Source of the DNA: PCPOR2b sp965220385 | GTDB lineage: Bacteria > Poribacteria > WGA-4E > PCPOR2b | Direction of reading: 5' to 3' | Length of the DNA stretch: 64,000 nucleotides | Assembly: GCA_965220385.1 (NCBI GenBank) | Contig: OZ244825.1 | Location: 5,580,001-5,644,000 of the forward strand | Shown: piece after piece, positions 34,949-44,285 of the stretch | Numbering within the stretch: the stretch's first letter is position 1 | Layout of the letters: the number at the start of each line of letters is the position of its first letter | Notes under the pieces: model-generated | Seen by the model: only the letters and a program-made list of their open reading frames with translations | Told to the model about the DNA's origin: nothing | Databases searched by the model: none | Position numbers and translations under genes: made by a program

Positions 34949-35716
34949 CTATTTCTTTTCTTCGATTAATTTAGTGATAAATGCCACGATGTCAGCGATG
35001 TCTTGGTCTGACAATCGATCCTCGCTGAAGAAGGGCATTATAAAGCCACCCTTGCGGACATAAGCGGCGATTTGGTGCTTACGTTTCTCTAAGTCTCGCG
35101 GTGGTCTCCTTTTGACAAGCTGGGAACCGATACCCGACTTTTTAGCAGTTGGGTGGCAGACATTGCAGGCCTGACCATACAATTTCCAACCTTTTTGTGC
35201 ATCACCCTCCATCGTAATAATCTTATCCGCGGCTGCGCTCGCAGCATCTTTATCCAGCATGGTAATTTGGAATTGAGGTCCCTTATTATCTCCGGAGACA
35301 TACTCGAAATAAGCCATCAAAGCTGCAGCTTGGTCCTCTGGTATGGCAGTCGGATCGACTTTATTGGAAGGAACTTTCTGCAGAAAATGCTGGTAGCAGA
35401 AGCCACCACCGCCGGCAGAACGTGCGAAAATATCCGCTGTAATCATTCCACCTTTTGCCGTGCCACGATGCGGCACACCGATAATGCTATGTCCAGCCCG
35501 TATTCGACCGTCGGGGGTCGTTGCTTCATCAAAATCTGCGTGACAATCTGAGCATGAGAGCCCACTGGCTTTGGCGGGATCAAGCGTTCCACCGAAAGAC
35601 GGGTCGCTGAAGAGTTCCCGTCCCATCTTAGCTTTTTCAGACATTTCTGCGTTTACTATGGTTGCCAATGAGAGCGTTAAAAGTGCTGCTAAGACAAAAA
35701 CAACAGCTCTGTACAT
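34949..35716 (-). CDS. Periplasmic diheme cytochrome c
   Basis: The 255-residue protein has a signal peptide (MYRAVVFVLAALLTLSLA, cleavage after VNA). Two heme-binding motifs are visible: CSDCH near residue 57 and CNVCH near residue 186. The first half resembles cytochrome c peroxidase/MauG-type N-domains (MGRELFSDPSFGGTLDPAK). The second resembles a class I cytochrome c with a distal methionine in GGFIMPFFSEDRLSDQDIADIVAFI. ATG 35716 with AAAGGAG at the right distance is chosen over the longer frame to 35821. It is an electron carrier or oxidoreductase; the partner is unknown. Confidence 0.88.
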   Translation of the reverse strand: MYRAVVFVLAALLTLSLATIVNAEMSEKAKMGRELFSDPSFGGTLDPAKASGLSCSDCHADFDEATTPDGRIRAGHSIIGVPHRGTAKGGMITADIFARSAGGGGFCYQHFLQKVPSNKVDPTAIPEDQAAALMAYFEYVSGDNKGPQFQITMLDKDAASAAADKIITMEGDAQKGWKLYGQACNVCHPTAKKSGIGSQLVKRRPPRDLEKRKHQIAAYVRKGGFIMPFFSEDRLSDQDIADIVAFITKLIEEKK

Positions 35717-35974
35717 TCCGAATCTCCTTTCGTACGTCGTAGATTGTGTTGAACTAAAACTATTAGATGAGCTTAAGGGATGGCCAACAACTCTTACACC
35801 TCCATTAAGTTGAGATTTCACGTATGATTTCTTTCGTCACTGCGCCCTTGCATTCGGTGTTTGTCAGTCTCCAATCCCTATAAATTTGCGTGATCCGTAA
35901 ATATAGGTTTTTCCCGCCTCAATCCTGATGAGATGAGCGAGGAAGAGTGCTACACAACCTACCTGCTTCGATTC

Positions 35975-36967
35975 TTATGCGTTAGCGGCGTTCACCGCTT
36001 GGATGAGCGCAATGATATAGCCGAACTGAAACGCCCACGCCTGCCGCACTCGACCTGAAACCCCCGGAGGCGAAGCATCGTCCGGATGATGCGGCGCATG
36101 GTCGGGCATCAGCATGTAGGGGTATCCTACAGCCGCAAGCACTTGTGCCACTTTGTGCATGTCTACATCACCTTCGTCGGGCCAAACCTCCTGAAAGTTG
36201 TGTAGCCCGCCGCGGATGTTGCGAAAATGGATATTAAACAGCTTCCCTCGTTCTCCGAAGTATCGCACAATCTCGTACAGCTCTTCGCCGGGATTTTCTA
36301 ATCCTTCCGAAGCTGTTCCACAACAAAAGTTGAATCCATGGCAGGGGCTATCGACTAACTCCACGAAACGTTTCAGCCCTTCAAAAACCGGGTAGTTCCA
36401 CCGTTCTACGCCCTTCAAAACCGGTGCCGGGGGATCATTGAGGTGGCAAGCCATCTGCACATTGTTCGCCTCTGCCACAGGGATGACCCGCTCCAGATAA
36501 TAGGCAACCCGTTCAAACGCTTCGTCCCGGCTTACCCGACCCGCTTCGGTCAGCGTTTCATTGTCGAACTTTGACATATCAAAGGTGCTATATGTGGTTC
36601 CGCCCCGTCCGGGGGTGCTATCCGTCCGTTGATGCTGAACAATGCAGAAGTTATAGTTTAATCCACGAAGTCCAGCTTTGCCTGCATTTTCAATAGTTTT
36701 GCAAACTGTATCGAGATCTCGGTCACGCTGTGGGTCTTGAGCAAGGGTGATACTCTGCGGTAGACCGATATGAATCATCTCAAGGCTAACGCCTTCAGCT
36801 GCGGCTTCTTCCTTATGGCGGACCAGCGTTTCTGCCTCTGTATTCTCAACGGAGGCATCCATGTGTGTCACGCCATGTCGGACGAGAAATTCCAGCTCTG
36901 GCTTTGATGTCCCTATGCCTTGAACGCCCACGTGCATTTTTGCTTTTCCTTGTTGTGACTGATTCAT
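35975..36967 (-). CDS. Mannonate dehydratase-like (UxuA family) TIM-barrel enzyme
   Basis: The 330-residue protein shows UxuA-type signatures: MACHLNDPP, GFNFCCGTASEG, FNIHFRNIRGG and WPDEGDVDM, with metal-binding His and Cys positions present. UxuA dehydrates D-mannonate to 2-keto-3-deoxygluconate. It is somewhat shorter than E. coli UxuA (394 residues), so the substrate may differ. ATG 36967 has GGAGAA upstream. It is divergent from a PhyH gene and close to other sugar-acid genes, consistent with uronate or aldonate breakdown. Confidence 0.8.
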   Translation of the reverse strand: MNQSQQGKAKMHVGVQGIGTSKPELEFLVRHGVTHMDASVENTEAETLVRHKEEAAAEGVSLEMIHIGLPQSITLAQDPQRDRDLDTVCKTIENAGKAGLRGLNYNFCIVQHQRTDSTPGRGGTTYSTFDMSKFDNETLTEAGRVSRDEAFERVAYYLERVIPVAEANNVQMACHLNDPPAPVLKGVERWNYPVFEGLKRFVELVDSPCHGFNFCCGTASEGLENPGEELYEIVRYFGERGKLFNIHFRNIRGGLHNFQEVWPDEGDVDMHKVAQVLAAVGYPYMLMPDHAPHHPDDASPPGVSGRVRQAWAFQFGYIIALIQAVNAANA

Positions 36968-37154
36968 GATTAAGTTCTCCTTGTTTCGAGTGGATAGTTT
37001 TGGCAGATTGGTCTATACAATGTTATTTTATTTCTTTAACGGCTGTTTTGCTATCGAGATACACCCTAATTCCTTATTATGAAAAGATAAAGTCTGATCA
37101 TAAATTAATGGGACATTGTAACTGAGATGCACAATTCGCGTCAACATAAAAGGA

Positions 37155-37184
37155 TTGACCCCGATTGTCGGTATGTGGTAGACT
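37155..37184 (+). promoter_or_regulatory. Promoter of the PhyH gene at 37247
   Basis: -35 TTGACC, 18 bp, -10 TAGACT. The leader would be about 55 nt. Confidence 0.45.
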
Positions 37185-37246
37185 CCTTTCAGGTATCTTA
37201 TCAAGGAGATCGCAGGCATTAAGGCTACAACGGAGAGGAAAAACGT

Positions 37247-37966
37247 ATGGACGTTGAGCAGTTGAAAGTCGAGCTGGAAGAATACGGCTTCGTCATCATA
37301 CATAACCTGATTCCCACCGATCAGGCAGCCCTCATGACAAACCGTTTGATGGAAATCATGCGTCAGCAGCCAGATAAGGATATGCCAAATCAGAACCTGC
37401 GTGGCGTGTTCAATTACGATGACCAGGATACGTTCATTCCGCTCGTTACCCATCCGGTGTACTTGGAGTTGGCAACGCACATGTTGGGTCCCGGGTTCCA
37501 GATGGCAGAAGTCGGTGCGCGGTGGATTAAGCCGGGGGCAGAAGCACAAAATCTTCATGCAGATGTACCAATCGGCTGGTTTCCGCAATCCGGCTTGGCG
37601 ATACCGGACGCCTGCTTTCTCGTCAACTGTATCTGGATGTTGACCGATTTCACGCTCGAGAACGGTGCTACACAGGTGATGCCTTTCAGCCATCATGCCC
37701 GTCGAACCCCACGATCTGGGGTGAATTACAACCATCTGGTAACCGCGGAAGGTCCCGCGGGTTCCATTGTTATCTTTCACGGAGCTATTTGGCATCGAGG
37801 GGGAGCCAACATCACTGCGGACGAGCATCGCATGGGTGTATCAAGCGGATTTCACGCCTCGTGGATGGACCCAGCAGCCGGAGGGTGGCATCTTATGAAA
37901 AGAGGTGTGCGCGACCGGATGCCACCAGAGGTCCAAGCAATGAACCGACACGTGATCGAGGGCTAA
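37247..37966 (+). CDS. PhyH-type Fe(II)/2-oxoglutarate dioxygenase
   Basis: The 239-residue protein is a compact double-stranded beta-helix dioxygenase. The iron site is H-x-D (NLHADVP) and the distal H (AIWHRGGAN), with R following (EHRMGVSSGF) for 2-oxoglutarate. The N-terminus (LEEYGFVIIHNLIP) is typical of PhyH-like enzymes. GGAGAGGA precedes ATG 37247. It is followed in the same direction by Gfo/Idh/MocA, rhamnonate dehydratase-like and a second PhyH gene. The substrate is unknown; a hydroxylation feeding this catabolic cluster is inferred. Confidence 0.88.
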   Translation: MDVEQLKVELEEYGFVIIHNLIPTDQAALMTNRLMEIMRQQPDKDMPNQNLRGVFNYDDQDTFIPLVTHPVYLELATHMLGPGFQMAEVGARWIKPGAEAQNLHADVPIGWFPQSGLAIPDACFLVNCIWMLTDFTLENGATQVMPFSHHARRTPRSGVNYNHLVTAEGPAGSIVIFHGAIWHRGGANITADEHRMGVSSGFHASWMDPAAGGWHLMKRGVRDRMPPEVQAMNRHVIEG

Positions 37967-38046
37967 TGCCGATTTGCCTCAATAGCCGGATCACAGGTTG
38001 TTTTCTATCTCGATCCTAATGGGGATGGATTGACGAGGAGCGAGTC

Positions 38047-39105
38047 ATGGCAGAGAAGCGAGCATATTGGGGATTGTTAAGCACCGCCCGAATCAATGAG
38101 CGATTGGTTCCCGCCCTCCGTGCTTCGGAGCGGAGCGAACTCTTGGCCGTGGCAAGTCGTAGTAAGGATCGGGCGCAGGCTTATGCCAAACAGTGGGACA
38201 TTCCTCACGCCTACGGCACCTATGAGCAAATGCTTGCTGATCCAGCAATCAACGTGATTTACCTTTCCCTACCCAATCATCTGCACACTGAGTGGGCGGT
38301 CAAGTGTGTGGAAGCAGGAAAACATGTCCTGTGCGAAAAACCGATTGCCATCACGACCGAAGAGGTCGCGCGTATGGCACAGGTAGCTGAGAGAAATGGG
38401 GTCATCATACAGGAAGCGGCAATGATGCGCTTCCATCCGCAGACGTGGTATCTGCGCAAGTTGGTTGCCAACAGAGCTATAGGGGATATCCGTCTGATCC
38501 GCGGTGTTTTCGCATTCACACTTGAAAATCCGGGGGATATCCGACTGGATATGAATATGGGTGGAGGTTCATTGTGGGACTTGGGTAGTTATTGCGTGAG
38601 CTTTGCGCGCACGGTGCTACAAGCGGAGCCGGTTGAGGTCAGTGCGTATCAGGTCAGCGGCGCCACCGGTGTTGATCTCAGTTTCTCAGCACAGATGCAA
38701 TTTCCCACTGGTACACTCGTTCACTTTTTCTCCAGCTTCCAGTCATTTCCTCATATTGAGGCAGACTTTCTCGGCACTGAGGGAAGGATTTATGCAGATA
38801 TACCGTGGGTTAATCATATTGGTGCTTCGGCCAATATGCAGGTGATACGCAGTGGTGATGTCGAAGGAATATCAACCTTTAGCGACAGCATGGACGGGCG
38901 GACGACTGATACGAAGACGTATGAGAATATCAACGCCTATCAATGCGAGGTAGATTCGATGGTGGAGAATGTTCTGGATGGAACCGAACCGGTAGTTTCG
39001 CTGGCAGACAGTTGGAAAAACGTAGCAGCAATAGTCGCTCTACACGAATCGGCGCAGACAGGCAAGCCTGCCAAACCCGCAACGTGGAATAACGAACTCA
39101 CCTAG
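38047..39105 (+). CDS. Gfo/Idh/MocA family oxidoreductase
   Basis: The 352-residue NAD(P)-dependent sugar or inositol dehydrogenase-like protein has the Rossmann start (YWGLLSTARINERLVPALRAS), the conserved EKPIAIT motif (the catalytic-region lysine), and a C-terminal alpha/beta domain with GGGSLWDLGSYCVSFAR. Members oxidise sugars, sugar acids or cyclitols. GAGGAGCGAG lies before ATG 38047. It sits 80 bp after the PhyH gene. Confidence 0.9.
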   Translation: MAEKRAYWGLLSTARINERLVPALRASERSELLAVASRSKDRAQAYAKQWDIPHAYGTYEQMLADPAINVIYLSLPNHLHTEWAVKCVEAGKHVLCEKPIAITTEEVARMAQVAERNGVIIQEAAMMRFHPQTWYLRKLVANRAIGDIRLIRGVFAFTLENPGDIRLDMNMGGGSLWDLGSYCVSFARTVLQAEPVEVSAYQVSGATGVDLSFSAQMQFPTGTLVHFFSSFQSFPHIEADFLGTEGRIYADIPWVNHIGASANMQVIRSGDVEGISTFSDSMDGRTTDTKTYENINAYQCEVDSMVENVLDGTEPVVSLADSWKNVAAIVALHESAQTGKPAKPATWNNELT

Positions 39106-39186
39106 CCGCACTATTGAGATATGTCATTAGGAAATAACGAGTATTCTTCCGTACCACCCCATTGATATAGTGTTTAGAGGTTTCTT

Positions 39187-40350
39187 ATGAAAATTAAAAA
39201 AATTCGTGCTGTCAACGTAAACATCCCACACACTCCGCCAAAAACTAAGCCGCGCCGTCCGACGTGGAATCGAAGTGCACCACGTGCCCTACCTATCAAT
39301 AAATATCCAGAGTTTTCCCGATTACCGAGCCAAATGCCTGGTATGGGCGGCGGACAGGTATGGGTGCAAATCACTGCCGAAGATGGGACGTGGGGCATGG
39401 GGGCGTGTAGTTTTGGTAATTCCGTAGCGGTATTGATTGATCAAACCTTTGCGCCGCTGCTGGAAGGTCGAGATTGCCTTGCCACTGAATATCTCAACGA
39501 TCTAATGTGGCGTTCGATGCAGCGACTTGGGGCGGCTGGCCATGCTGCGGTGGCGCAGAGCGGCATAGATCTAGCATTATGGGATCTCAAGGGGAAACTG
39601 CTGGATTTGCCTGTATATCGACTGCTTGGTGGACCGTGCCGGGATAAAATAAAACTCTATGCCACAGGCGATGATCTCGACTGGAGTATGGAACTTGGTT
39701 TCAAGGCTTTCAAAGTCACAAACCCGGCGCATTATGAGATGGGCATTGAGGGATTGAATCTGGTCGAAGAGAAACTTGCGATGGCTAGAGAAACGATCGG
39801 TTCTAACGCCGAATTAATGCTCAATGCGGTTATGTCATATAACGTGGAGTTCGCCGTACAAATCGCTGAACGGCTGCGCCCCTTCCGGATGCGATGGATA
39901 GAAGAGCCCTTAATCCCAACAGACCTTGAGGGGCACATAGAGCTGAAGAAATCGGTGCCTTGGATGCCAATCGCCACCGGCGAAGACCACCACGGGCGGC
40001 ATGCGTTTCGGCAGCTCGTAGAGCACCGATGCGTGGATGTCGTACAACCTGATCTTAAGTGGTGTGGCGGACTTTCCGAAGCGATCAAGATATACACCAT
40101 CGCTGAAGCGGCAGGCATCGTGTCAATCCCACACGGCGGTGGGAATACGCCTTTTGGCCAGCATTTCGCCATGGCACTGCCCGAATCGCCGATGGCAGAA
40201 TACTGGCTCGGTACAGATCCCGGCATACCACTTTCCGAGATGCGATCTATTCCCGGCATGGCGATACCGACAGAGGGTTGCTTAATTCCTTCAGATGCAC
40301 CGGGGTTCGGCATGGAAATCAAGGAAGAGTGGATACAACCGTGGGGGTAA
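39187..40350 (+). CDS. L-rhamnonate dehydratase-like enolase-superfamily protein with altered metal ligand
   Basis: The 387-residue protein most resembles rhamnonate dehydratase: RWIEEPLIPTDLEGHIELK, ATGEDHHGRHAFRQL, VQPDLKWCGGL and IPHGGGN. Metal ligands E239 and E266 are present. The first ligand, normally Asp in the MxDxxM-like strand, reads MLNAVMSYN with Asn213. Magnesium binding or activity may be changed. The proposed role is dehydration of a sugar acid to a 2-keto-3-deoxy acid. AGAGG precedes ATG 39187. Neighbouring dehydrogenase and dioxygenase genes support a catabolic cluster. Confidence 0.85.
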   Translation: MKIKKIRAVNVNIPHTPPKTKPRRPTWNRSAPRALPINKYPEFSRLPSQMPGMGGGQVWVQITAEDGTWGMGACSFGNSVAVLIDQTFAPLLEGRDCLATEYLNDLMWRSMQRLGAAGHAAVAQSGIDLALWDLKGKLLDLPVYRLLGGPCRDKIKLYATGDDLDWSMELGFKAFKVTNPAHYEMGIEGLNLVEEKLAMARETIGSNAELMLNAVMSYNVEFAVQIAERLRPFRMRWIEEPLIPTDLEGHIELKKSVPWMPIATGEDHHGRHAFRQLVEHRCVDVVQPDLKWCGGLSEAIKIYTIAEAAGIVSIPHGGGNTPFGQHFAMALPESPMAEYWLGTDPGIPLSEMRSIPGMAIPTEGCLIPSDAPGFGMEIKEEWIQPWG

Positions 40351-40469
40351 GGTCTCGTTGACCATATAGGTCAGCCAACCGACAATCTGCGTAAGAATAT
40401 CAATTACTTATAATTTGTTTGAAGTTCGTAACAAATTACAGGATGCAAGCCGCAGCGAAAGGAAGGATT

Positions 40470-41708
40470 ATGAAAGTAAATCGTAGTCAGTTTCTTGAGG
40501 ACGGGTATGTCGTCCTACGCAATGTCATTCCAGCAGATGAGTTGGATCCGCTGCGCGCAAGCTATGAAATACTGGTTGAGCGACAAAAAGCAATCTGGGC
40601 GCGGGAACGTAAACCGGACGATCCACCCGGCGGCGAGTGGGAGAGGTCCGCTCAGCCGCGATTGCTCCTCCACCGAAGCCCACTTGCAGATTTGATAGAT
40701 GAGGATACCGCCAGCGCGGTGGAGATCTGGCTTCATGAAAACACACAGGGTGCCAGCAGTGAACTGTTGGGAGTATCTGACGCCGCGGTTACGGAGATGA
40801 TGCTGATGTGTAATCCAGTCCAGAATCGAGGTCCCGCCCACTGGCACCGCGATTTATATCCTCCTTACGGTGCCCCGTTGCAAGGTTATGTGGACGATAT
40901 TATCGAAGGAGGTCCCAGATACGTGCAGTGGAATCTCTGCCTCTACGATGATGAGGTATTGTGGGTGGTACCCGGCAGCCACACACGTCTCAACACAGAT
41001 CGAGAAAACGAGTTACTACGAACAAATCGCCATATCCCTTTTCCCAGTGGTGTTCAGACGCACCTCAATGCGGGTGATGGGGTAGCCTACATTCTGCCGA
41101 TTTTGCATTGGGGCAGCAATTATAGCACCAAAATGCGGCGCACGATTCACGGCGGCTTTTCAACTTTTACCCAGTATGAAAATCAAAGCTACATAAAGTA
41201 TTTGTCAGCTTCTGCCCAAGTGACATTTGAGCACTGGATACAGCACAGTGAGCAGATGATAACGCACACCGAGTCAACGCTTCGAGCCGCTATTGAAAAG
41301 GATGCCGTTGCCTACCACGCTGCTCTCGAAAAACTTCATCCGGGGCGAGGAGAAAAGGGAAAAATGCTCTCGACAGTGTACTTGAGCAAGATTGCCAAAC
41401 GCGTGTATGATTGTAAACATCCCGATTTTGATAACCTACCACAGGGAACCCGTGACTCAATCACTCGATCGCATCCAATAACGCTCCAGTGGGGCTTGCC
41501 TCTTGCGAACCGATTTTCTTTTGAGGAGGCGAAAATCTTGTGGAACCGGTTCAAGCCGGTTGATGCCCGCATCCAGTCGGATGTCGAAGCTGCTGCTCCC
41601 GGATATGAGAACCGTCCGTCGCGGTACCACTTCAATGAGATGCCTATCAATTTTAGTGTCGCAGACTTCATTGCTGGTTGGATGCAGTCACAGCAACCAC
41701 ACAAATAG
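40470..41708 (+). CDS. PhyH-like Fe(II)/2-oxoglutarate dioxygenase, long form
   Basis: The 412-residue protein has PhyH features: FLEDGYVVLRNVIPADELD at the N-terminus, iron site H-x-D (HWHRDLYPPY), distal H in LPILHWGSNYS and R in KMRRTIHGG. It is longer than the 240-300 typical residues; the last 130 or so form an extra helical part (HTESTLRAAIEKDAVAYH and beyond) not assigned. ATG 40470 has AAAGGAAGGA upstream; the open frame to 40419 is not used. The CysQ-like gene begins 19 bp downstream. Confidence 0.85.
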   Translation: MKVNRSQFLEDGYVVLRNVIPADELDPLRASYEILVERQKAIWARERKPDDPPGGEWERSAQPRLLLHRSPLADLIDEDTASAVEIWLHENTQGASSELLGVSDAAVTEMMLMCNPVQNRGPAHWHRDLYPPYGAPLQGYVDDIIEGGPRYVQWNLCLYDDEVLWVVPGSHTRLNTDRENELLRTNRHIPFPSGVQTHLNAGDGVAYILPILHWGSNYSTKMRRTIHGGFSTFTQYENQSYIKYLSASAQVTFEHWIQHSEQMITHTESTLRAAIEKDAVAYHAALEKLHPGRGEKGKMLSTVYLSKIAKRVYDCKHPDFDNLPQGTRDSITRSHPITLQWGLPLANRFSFEEAKILWNRFKPVDARIQSDVEAAAPGYENRPSRYHFNEMPINFSVADFIAGWMQSQQPHK

Positions 41709-41727
41709 GCAGGCAAAGGAAATCGCG

Positions 41728-42519
41728 TTGCAAAAAAACCTTGAAATTGCAATACAGGCTGCCAAAGAAGCGGGCAAAGTCGCGATGGAATATTATCAAC
41801 GCAGCTACGATATTCGCGAAAAAAGCGCCAACAATCCCGTTACAACCGCTGACCTGATGGCGAATCATCAGATTCAAGAGATCATCTGCCGTGCTTTTCC
41901 TGACGATGGGTGGCTCTCAGAGGAGACAAAAGATTCTCCAGATCGGTTGGCAAAGTCCCGTGTGTGGGTCATCGATCCCATTGACGGAACCGAGGAGTTC
42001 ATCGCAGGCATCCCTGAATTTGCGATTTCGATTGCGCTCGTGGTTGAGGGAATACCAGTCGTCGGCGTGTTGTACAATCCTGCCACAGCGGAACTTTTCT
42101 ACGCTGATACCGGTGGTGGTGCGTTTTGTAACGGGACACCGATTCACTGTTCCCCATGCCGAGAACTCAAACAAGCGTCAATGCTAGTTAGCCAAACGGA
42201 ACACCGAAAAGGGTTGCTAGCGGGACTAATTCCGCTTGTCGCAGAAATTCAGTATGTTGGTAGTGTCACTTATAAACTCGCAAAGATCGCAGCGGGGACA
42301 GGCGATCTTTATGTTACCGTGCGCCCCAAAAATGAGTGGGATTTCTGTGCCGGTGATCTCATCTTACGTGAAGCGGGCGGCGTTTTGTGGGATAAGGCGG
42401 GTAGGACAATAAGGTATAACAAAAAAAGAGTTGGGCAGCCAACGGGACTATTCACTGGCAACCCAACTCTTGTAAAACAGATAATCGATCATCACTCAAG
42501 CAAACCGGTCGATGTTTAA
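41728..42519 (+). CDS. CysQ / inositol monophosphatase family phosphatase
   Basis: The 263-residue Mg-dependent phosphatase shows the family motifs SEETKDS (first metal-site Glu), VIDPIDGTEEFIAG (D-P-I-D-G-T) and EWDFCAGDLILREAGG (WDxxAG). It is closest to CysQ, which removes the 3'-phosphate of PAP/PAPS, but inositol or sugar phosphates are possible. The start is TTG 41728 with AAAGGAAA upstream, only 19 bp after the PhyH stop; longer upstream readings overlap the PhyH gene. Residues 224-239 lie in a 10-bp inverted repeat at DNA level. Confidence 0.88.
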   Translation: MQKNLEIAIQAAKEAGKVAMEYYQRSYDIREKSANNPVTTADLMANHQIQEIICRAFPDDGWLSEETKDSPDRLAKSRVWVIDPIDGTEEFIAGIPEFAISIALVVEGIPVVGVLYNPATAELFYADTGGGAFCNGTPIHCSPCRELKQASMLVSQTEHRKGLLAGLIPLVAEIQYVGSVTYKLAKIAAGTGDLYVTVRPKNEWDFCAGDLILREAGGVLWDKAGRTIRYNKKRVGQPTGLFTGNPTLVKQIIDHHSSKPVDV

Positions 42520-42654
42520 ATCTGCCCGTTAAGATCAAGAAACCGTTGAGTTCTCGATTGAAAACTGGAAAAATAGGCGAAACAGATCCTATTCGGACTT
42601 GAAAACGCTCTGTTTTAGGCAGTATCTTTCACAGGTGGAAAAACCTTCGGCAAG

Positions 42655-43968
42655 TTAAAGAAGCTCTTGAAGGTATTGCACACGCGTATGATGACGCAAT
42701 TTCCGAAGTGCTTCGTCTTCAATTTGGCGGACCCTTTCCCGGCTAATGCCAAGTCGTCGTCCAATCTCGGCAAGGGTATACTCCGTGCCATCGGTCAAAC
42801 CGTAACGAAGCTTGATCACCAGTGTTTCACGACCCGCTAATGTGCCGAGCACCGTTTCCAGTGACTCCTTCTCTGAATTAGAGAGCAATTCCTCTTCAGG
42901 CGTCACCTGCGAATCGTCAGCCAGTAAATCAGAAATTGTTGCATCGGGCGAAGATTCACTCAATGGTGAATCCAGCGAAATTGTTCCCTTTGTGCTTTGA
43001 AGAATTTCGATTACACGGTTTTCAGGCATCCCTACTGCTTCGGCAATGTCTTTGATGCCCGGTTCACGTTCGAGATCCCTGGCGAGTTTGCTTTGTGCCT
43101 GCTTGATAGATCGCCGGGTTTCCCCAACGTAACAGGGGATGCGAATTGTCTGACTCTGCTGATCCAAGGCACGCTTAATTGCTTGCATGATCCACCACGT
43201 TGCGTAAGTGCTGAAGCGATACCCTCTTGCGAGATCAAATTTCTCCACAGCTTTCATCAAGCCAACACTTCCCTCCTGCATCAGATCGAGGAAGGAAAGT
43301 GATGATTTGTTGAAGTTATGCTGTTTGGCAATACTTGCAACAAGCAGTAGGTTTGCTTCAACGATTTGCCGTTTCGCTTTTTGGATGATGCCAACGCCAA
43401 GGCGTAAGTCTTTCCTTAGCGTCTCAAGGCGCTCGCACTCTTCAATCCGATGACTTGATGCCATGGTAACATCTGCCTTAACTTGCGTTTGATAAGCCTT
43501 GATTTCGTTTTGGGTCTGTTCCAGAAGTGTAGCAACATGCATTGGGCTCCACCAAATTCCGTGTGCTTCCTTCTGTTTGGCACCGCGTCGTCGACCGGTT
43601 TTTGGACGTACTTCCTCCAAAATACAAGCAGGCAGCTGATTCAACAATGCTGTTACCTGCTGCTTTCCCTCTTCAAACCGTTGAAACAATTCAACCTCTT
43701 CTTCAGGGGTAAGCAGAGGGGTGCGAGCAATCTCTTGTAGATAAGAAAAAGCCTCATCTCGGGTGCCATCGGCAACATCACTGCGTTGTCGAAAAGAACG
43801 AATCAGGCTGTCTTCCGTAGCATCTTCCGTAATACTGCTTTCTTCCTCATCAACTTCATTTGTTCTATCGGTGGGTGCTGATCGGAATTCATCGTTGTCT
43901 TCAAACACGAACTCTTCCGTTTGTTCATCGCCAGCTCCACTGCGCGTGAATTTACGTTCTTTACTCAT
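42655..43968 (-). CDS. RpoD-like sigma-70 family RNA polymerase sigma factor
   Basis: The 437-residue protein has an acidic N-terminal region (to about 75), region 1.2 (SYLQEIARTPLLTPEEEVELFQRFE), region 2 (SLSFLDLMQEGSVGLMKAVEKFD, YRFSTYATWWIMQAIKRAL), region 3, and region 4 with helix-turn-helix YTLAEIGRRLGISRERVRQIEDEAL. It recognises -35/-10 promoters. Its length and complete regions 1.2-4.2 suit a primary or RpoS/RpoH-like group 1-2 sigma factor. Classic TTGACA/TATAAT promoters in the window match its class. ATG 43968 is preferred; GGAGA lies upstream. It appears monocistronic. Confidence 0.9.
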   Translation of the reverse strand: MSKERKFTRSGAGDEQTEEFVFEDNDEFRSAPTDRTNEVDEEESSITEDATEDSLIRSFRQRSDVADGTRDEAFSYLQEIARTPLLTPEEEVELFQRFEEGKQQVTALLNQLPACILEEVRPKTGRRRGAKQKEAHGIWWSPMHVATLLEQTQNEIKAYQTQVKADVTMASSHRIEECERLETLRKDLRLGVGIIQKAKRQIVEANLLLVASIAKQHNFNKSSLSFLDLMQEGSVGLMKAVEKFDLARGYRFSTYATWWIMQAIKRALDQQSQTIRIPCYVGETRRSIKQAQSKLARDLEREPGIKDIAEAVGMPENRVIEILQSTKGTISLDSPLSESSPDATISDLLADDSQVTPEEELLSNSEKESLETVLGTLAGRETLVIKLRYGLTDGTEYTLAEIGRRLGISRERVRQIEDEALRKLRHHTRVQYLQELL

Positions 43969-44285
43969 TTCTTGTTCATCTCCATTCTGCGAAGTTCTGT
44001 CGAATCTTAAAAAGATCAAAAATATACAAAAAATCCATAAATCTCCTACTATTTATTTGGTCACATTTATACAATGAACATGATGTATCAAACGTGATAT
44101 GTTATAATAAGTATCAGAAAAAATTAAGTTAATCATCAAAAATAGTATCAACCTATCAGTATTTAACCTTGCAACCTAAGAAATTCTCTTCGCTTTTCAC
44201 GCAAGCTGCTGATGCCATGGACACGGAATATTAACATAATTTCATTCGACGACTTACATAATCATTTATCGACTCGGAGGTTACT
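43969..44285. other. Divergent intergenic region upstream of sigma factor and pentapeptide genes
   Basis: About 320 AT-rich bp. A TATAAT at 44103-44108 could serve the rightward pentapeptide gene, but no good -35 is seen. No gene-like frame is supported. Confidence 0.4.

Noticed and set aside
35878..35915. Imperfect hairpin with T-run between cytochrome c and UxuA-like genes
   Set aside because: The stem has mismatches and the T-run faces a strand with no upstream gene to terminate.
42426..42471. 10-bp perfect inverted repeat AAGAGTTGGG/CCCAACTCTT
   Set aside because: It lies inside the conserved 3' end of the CysQ-like gene with a 26-nt loop; probably chance.
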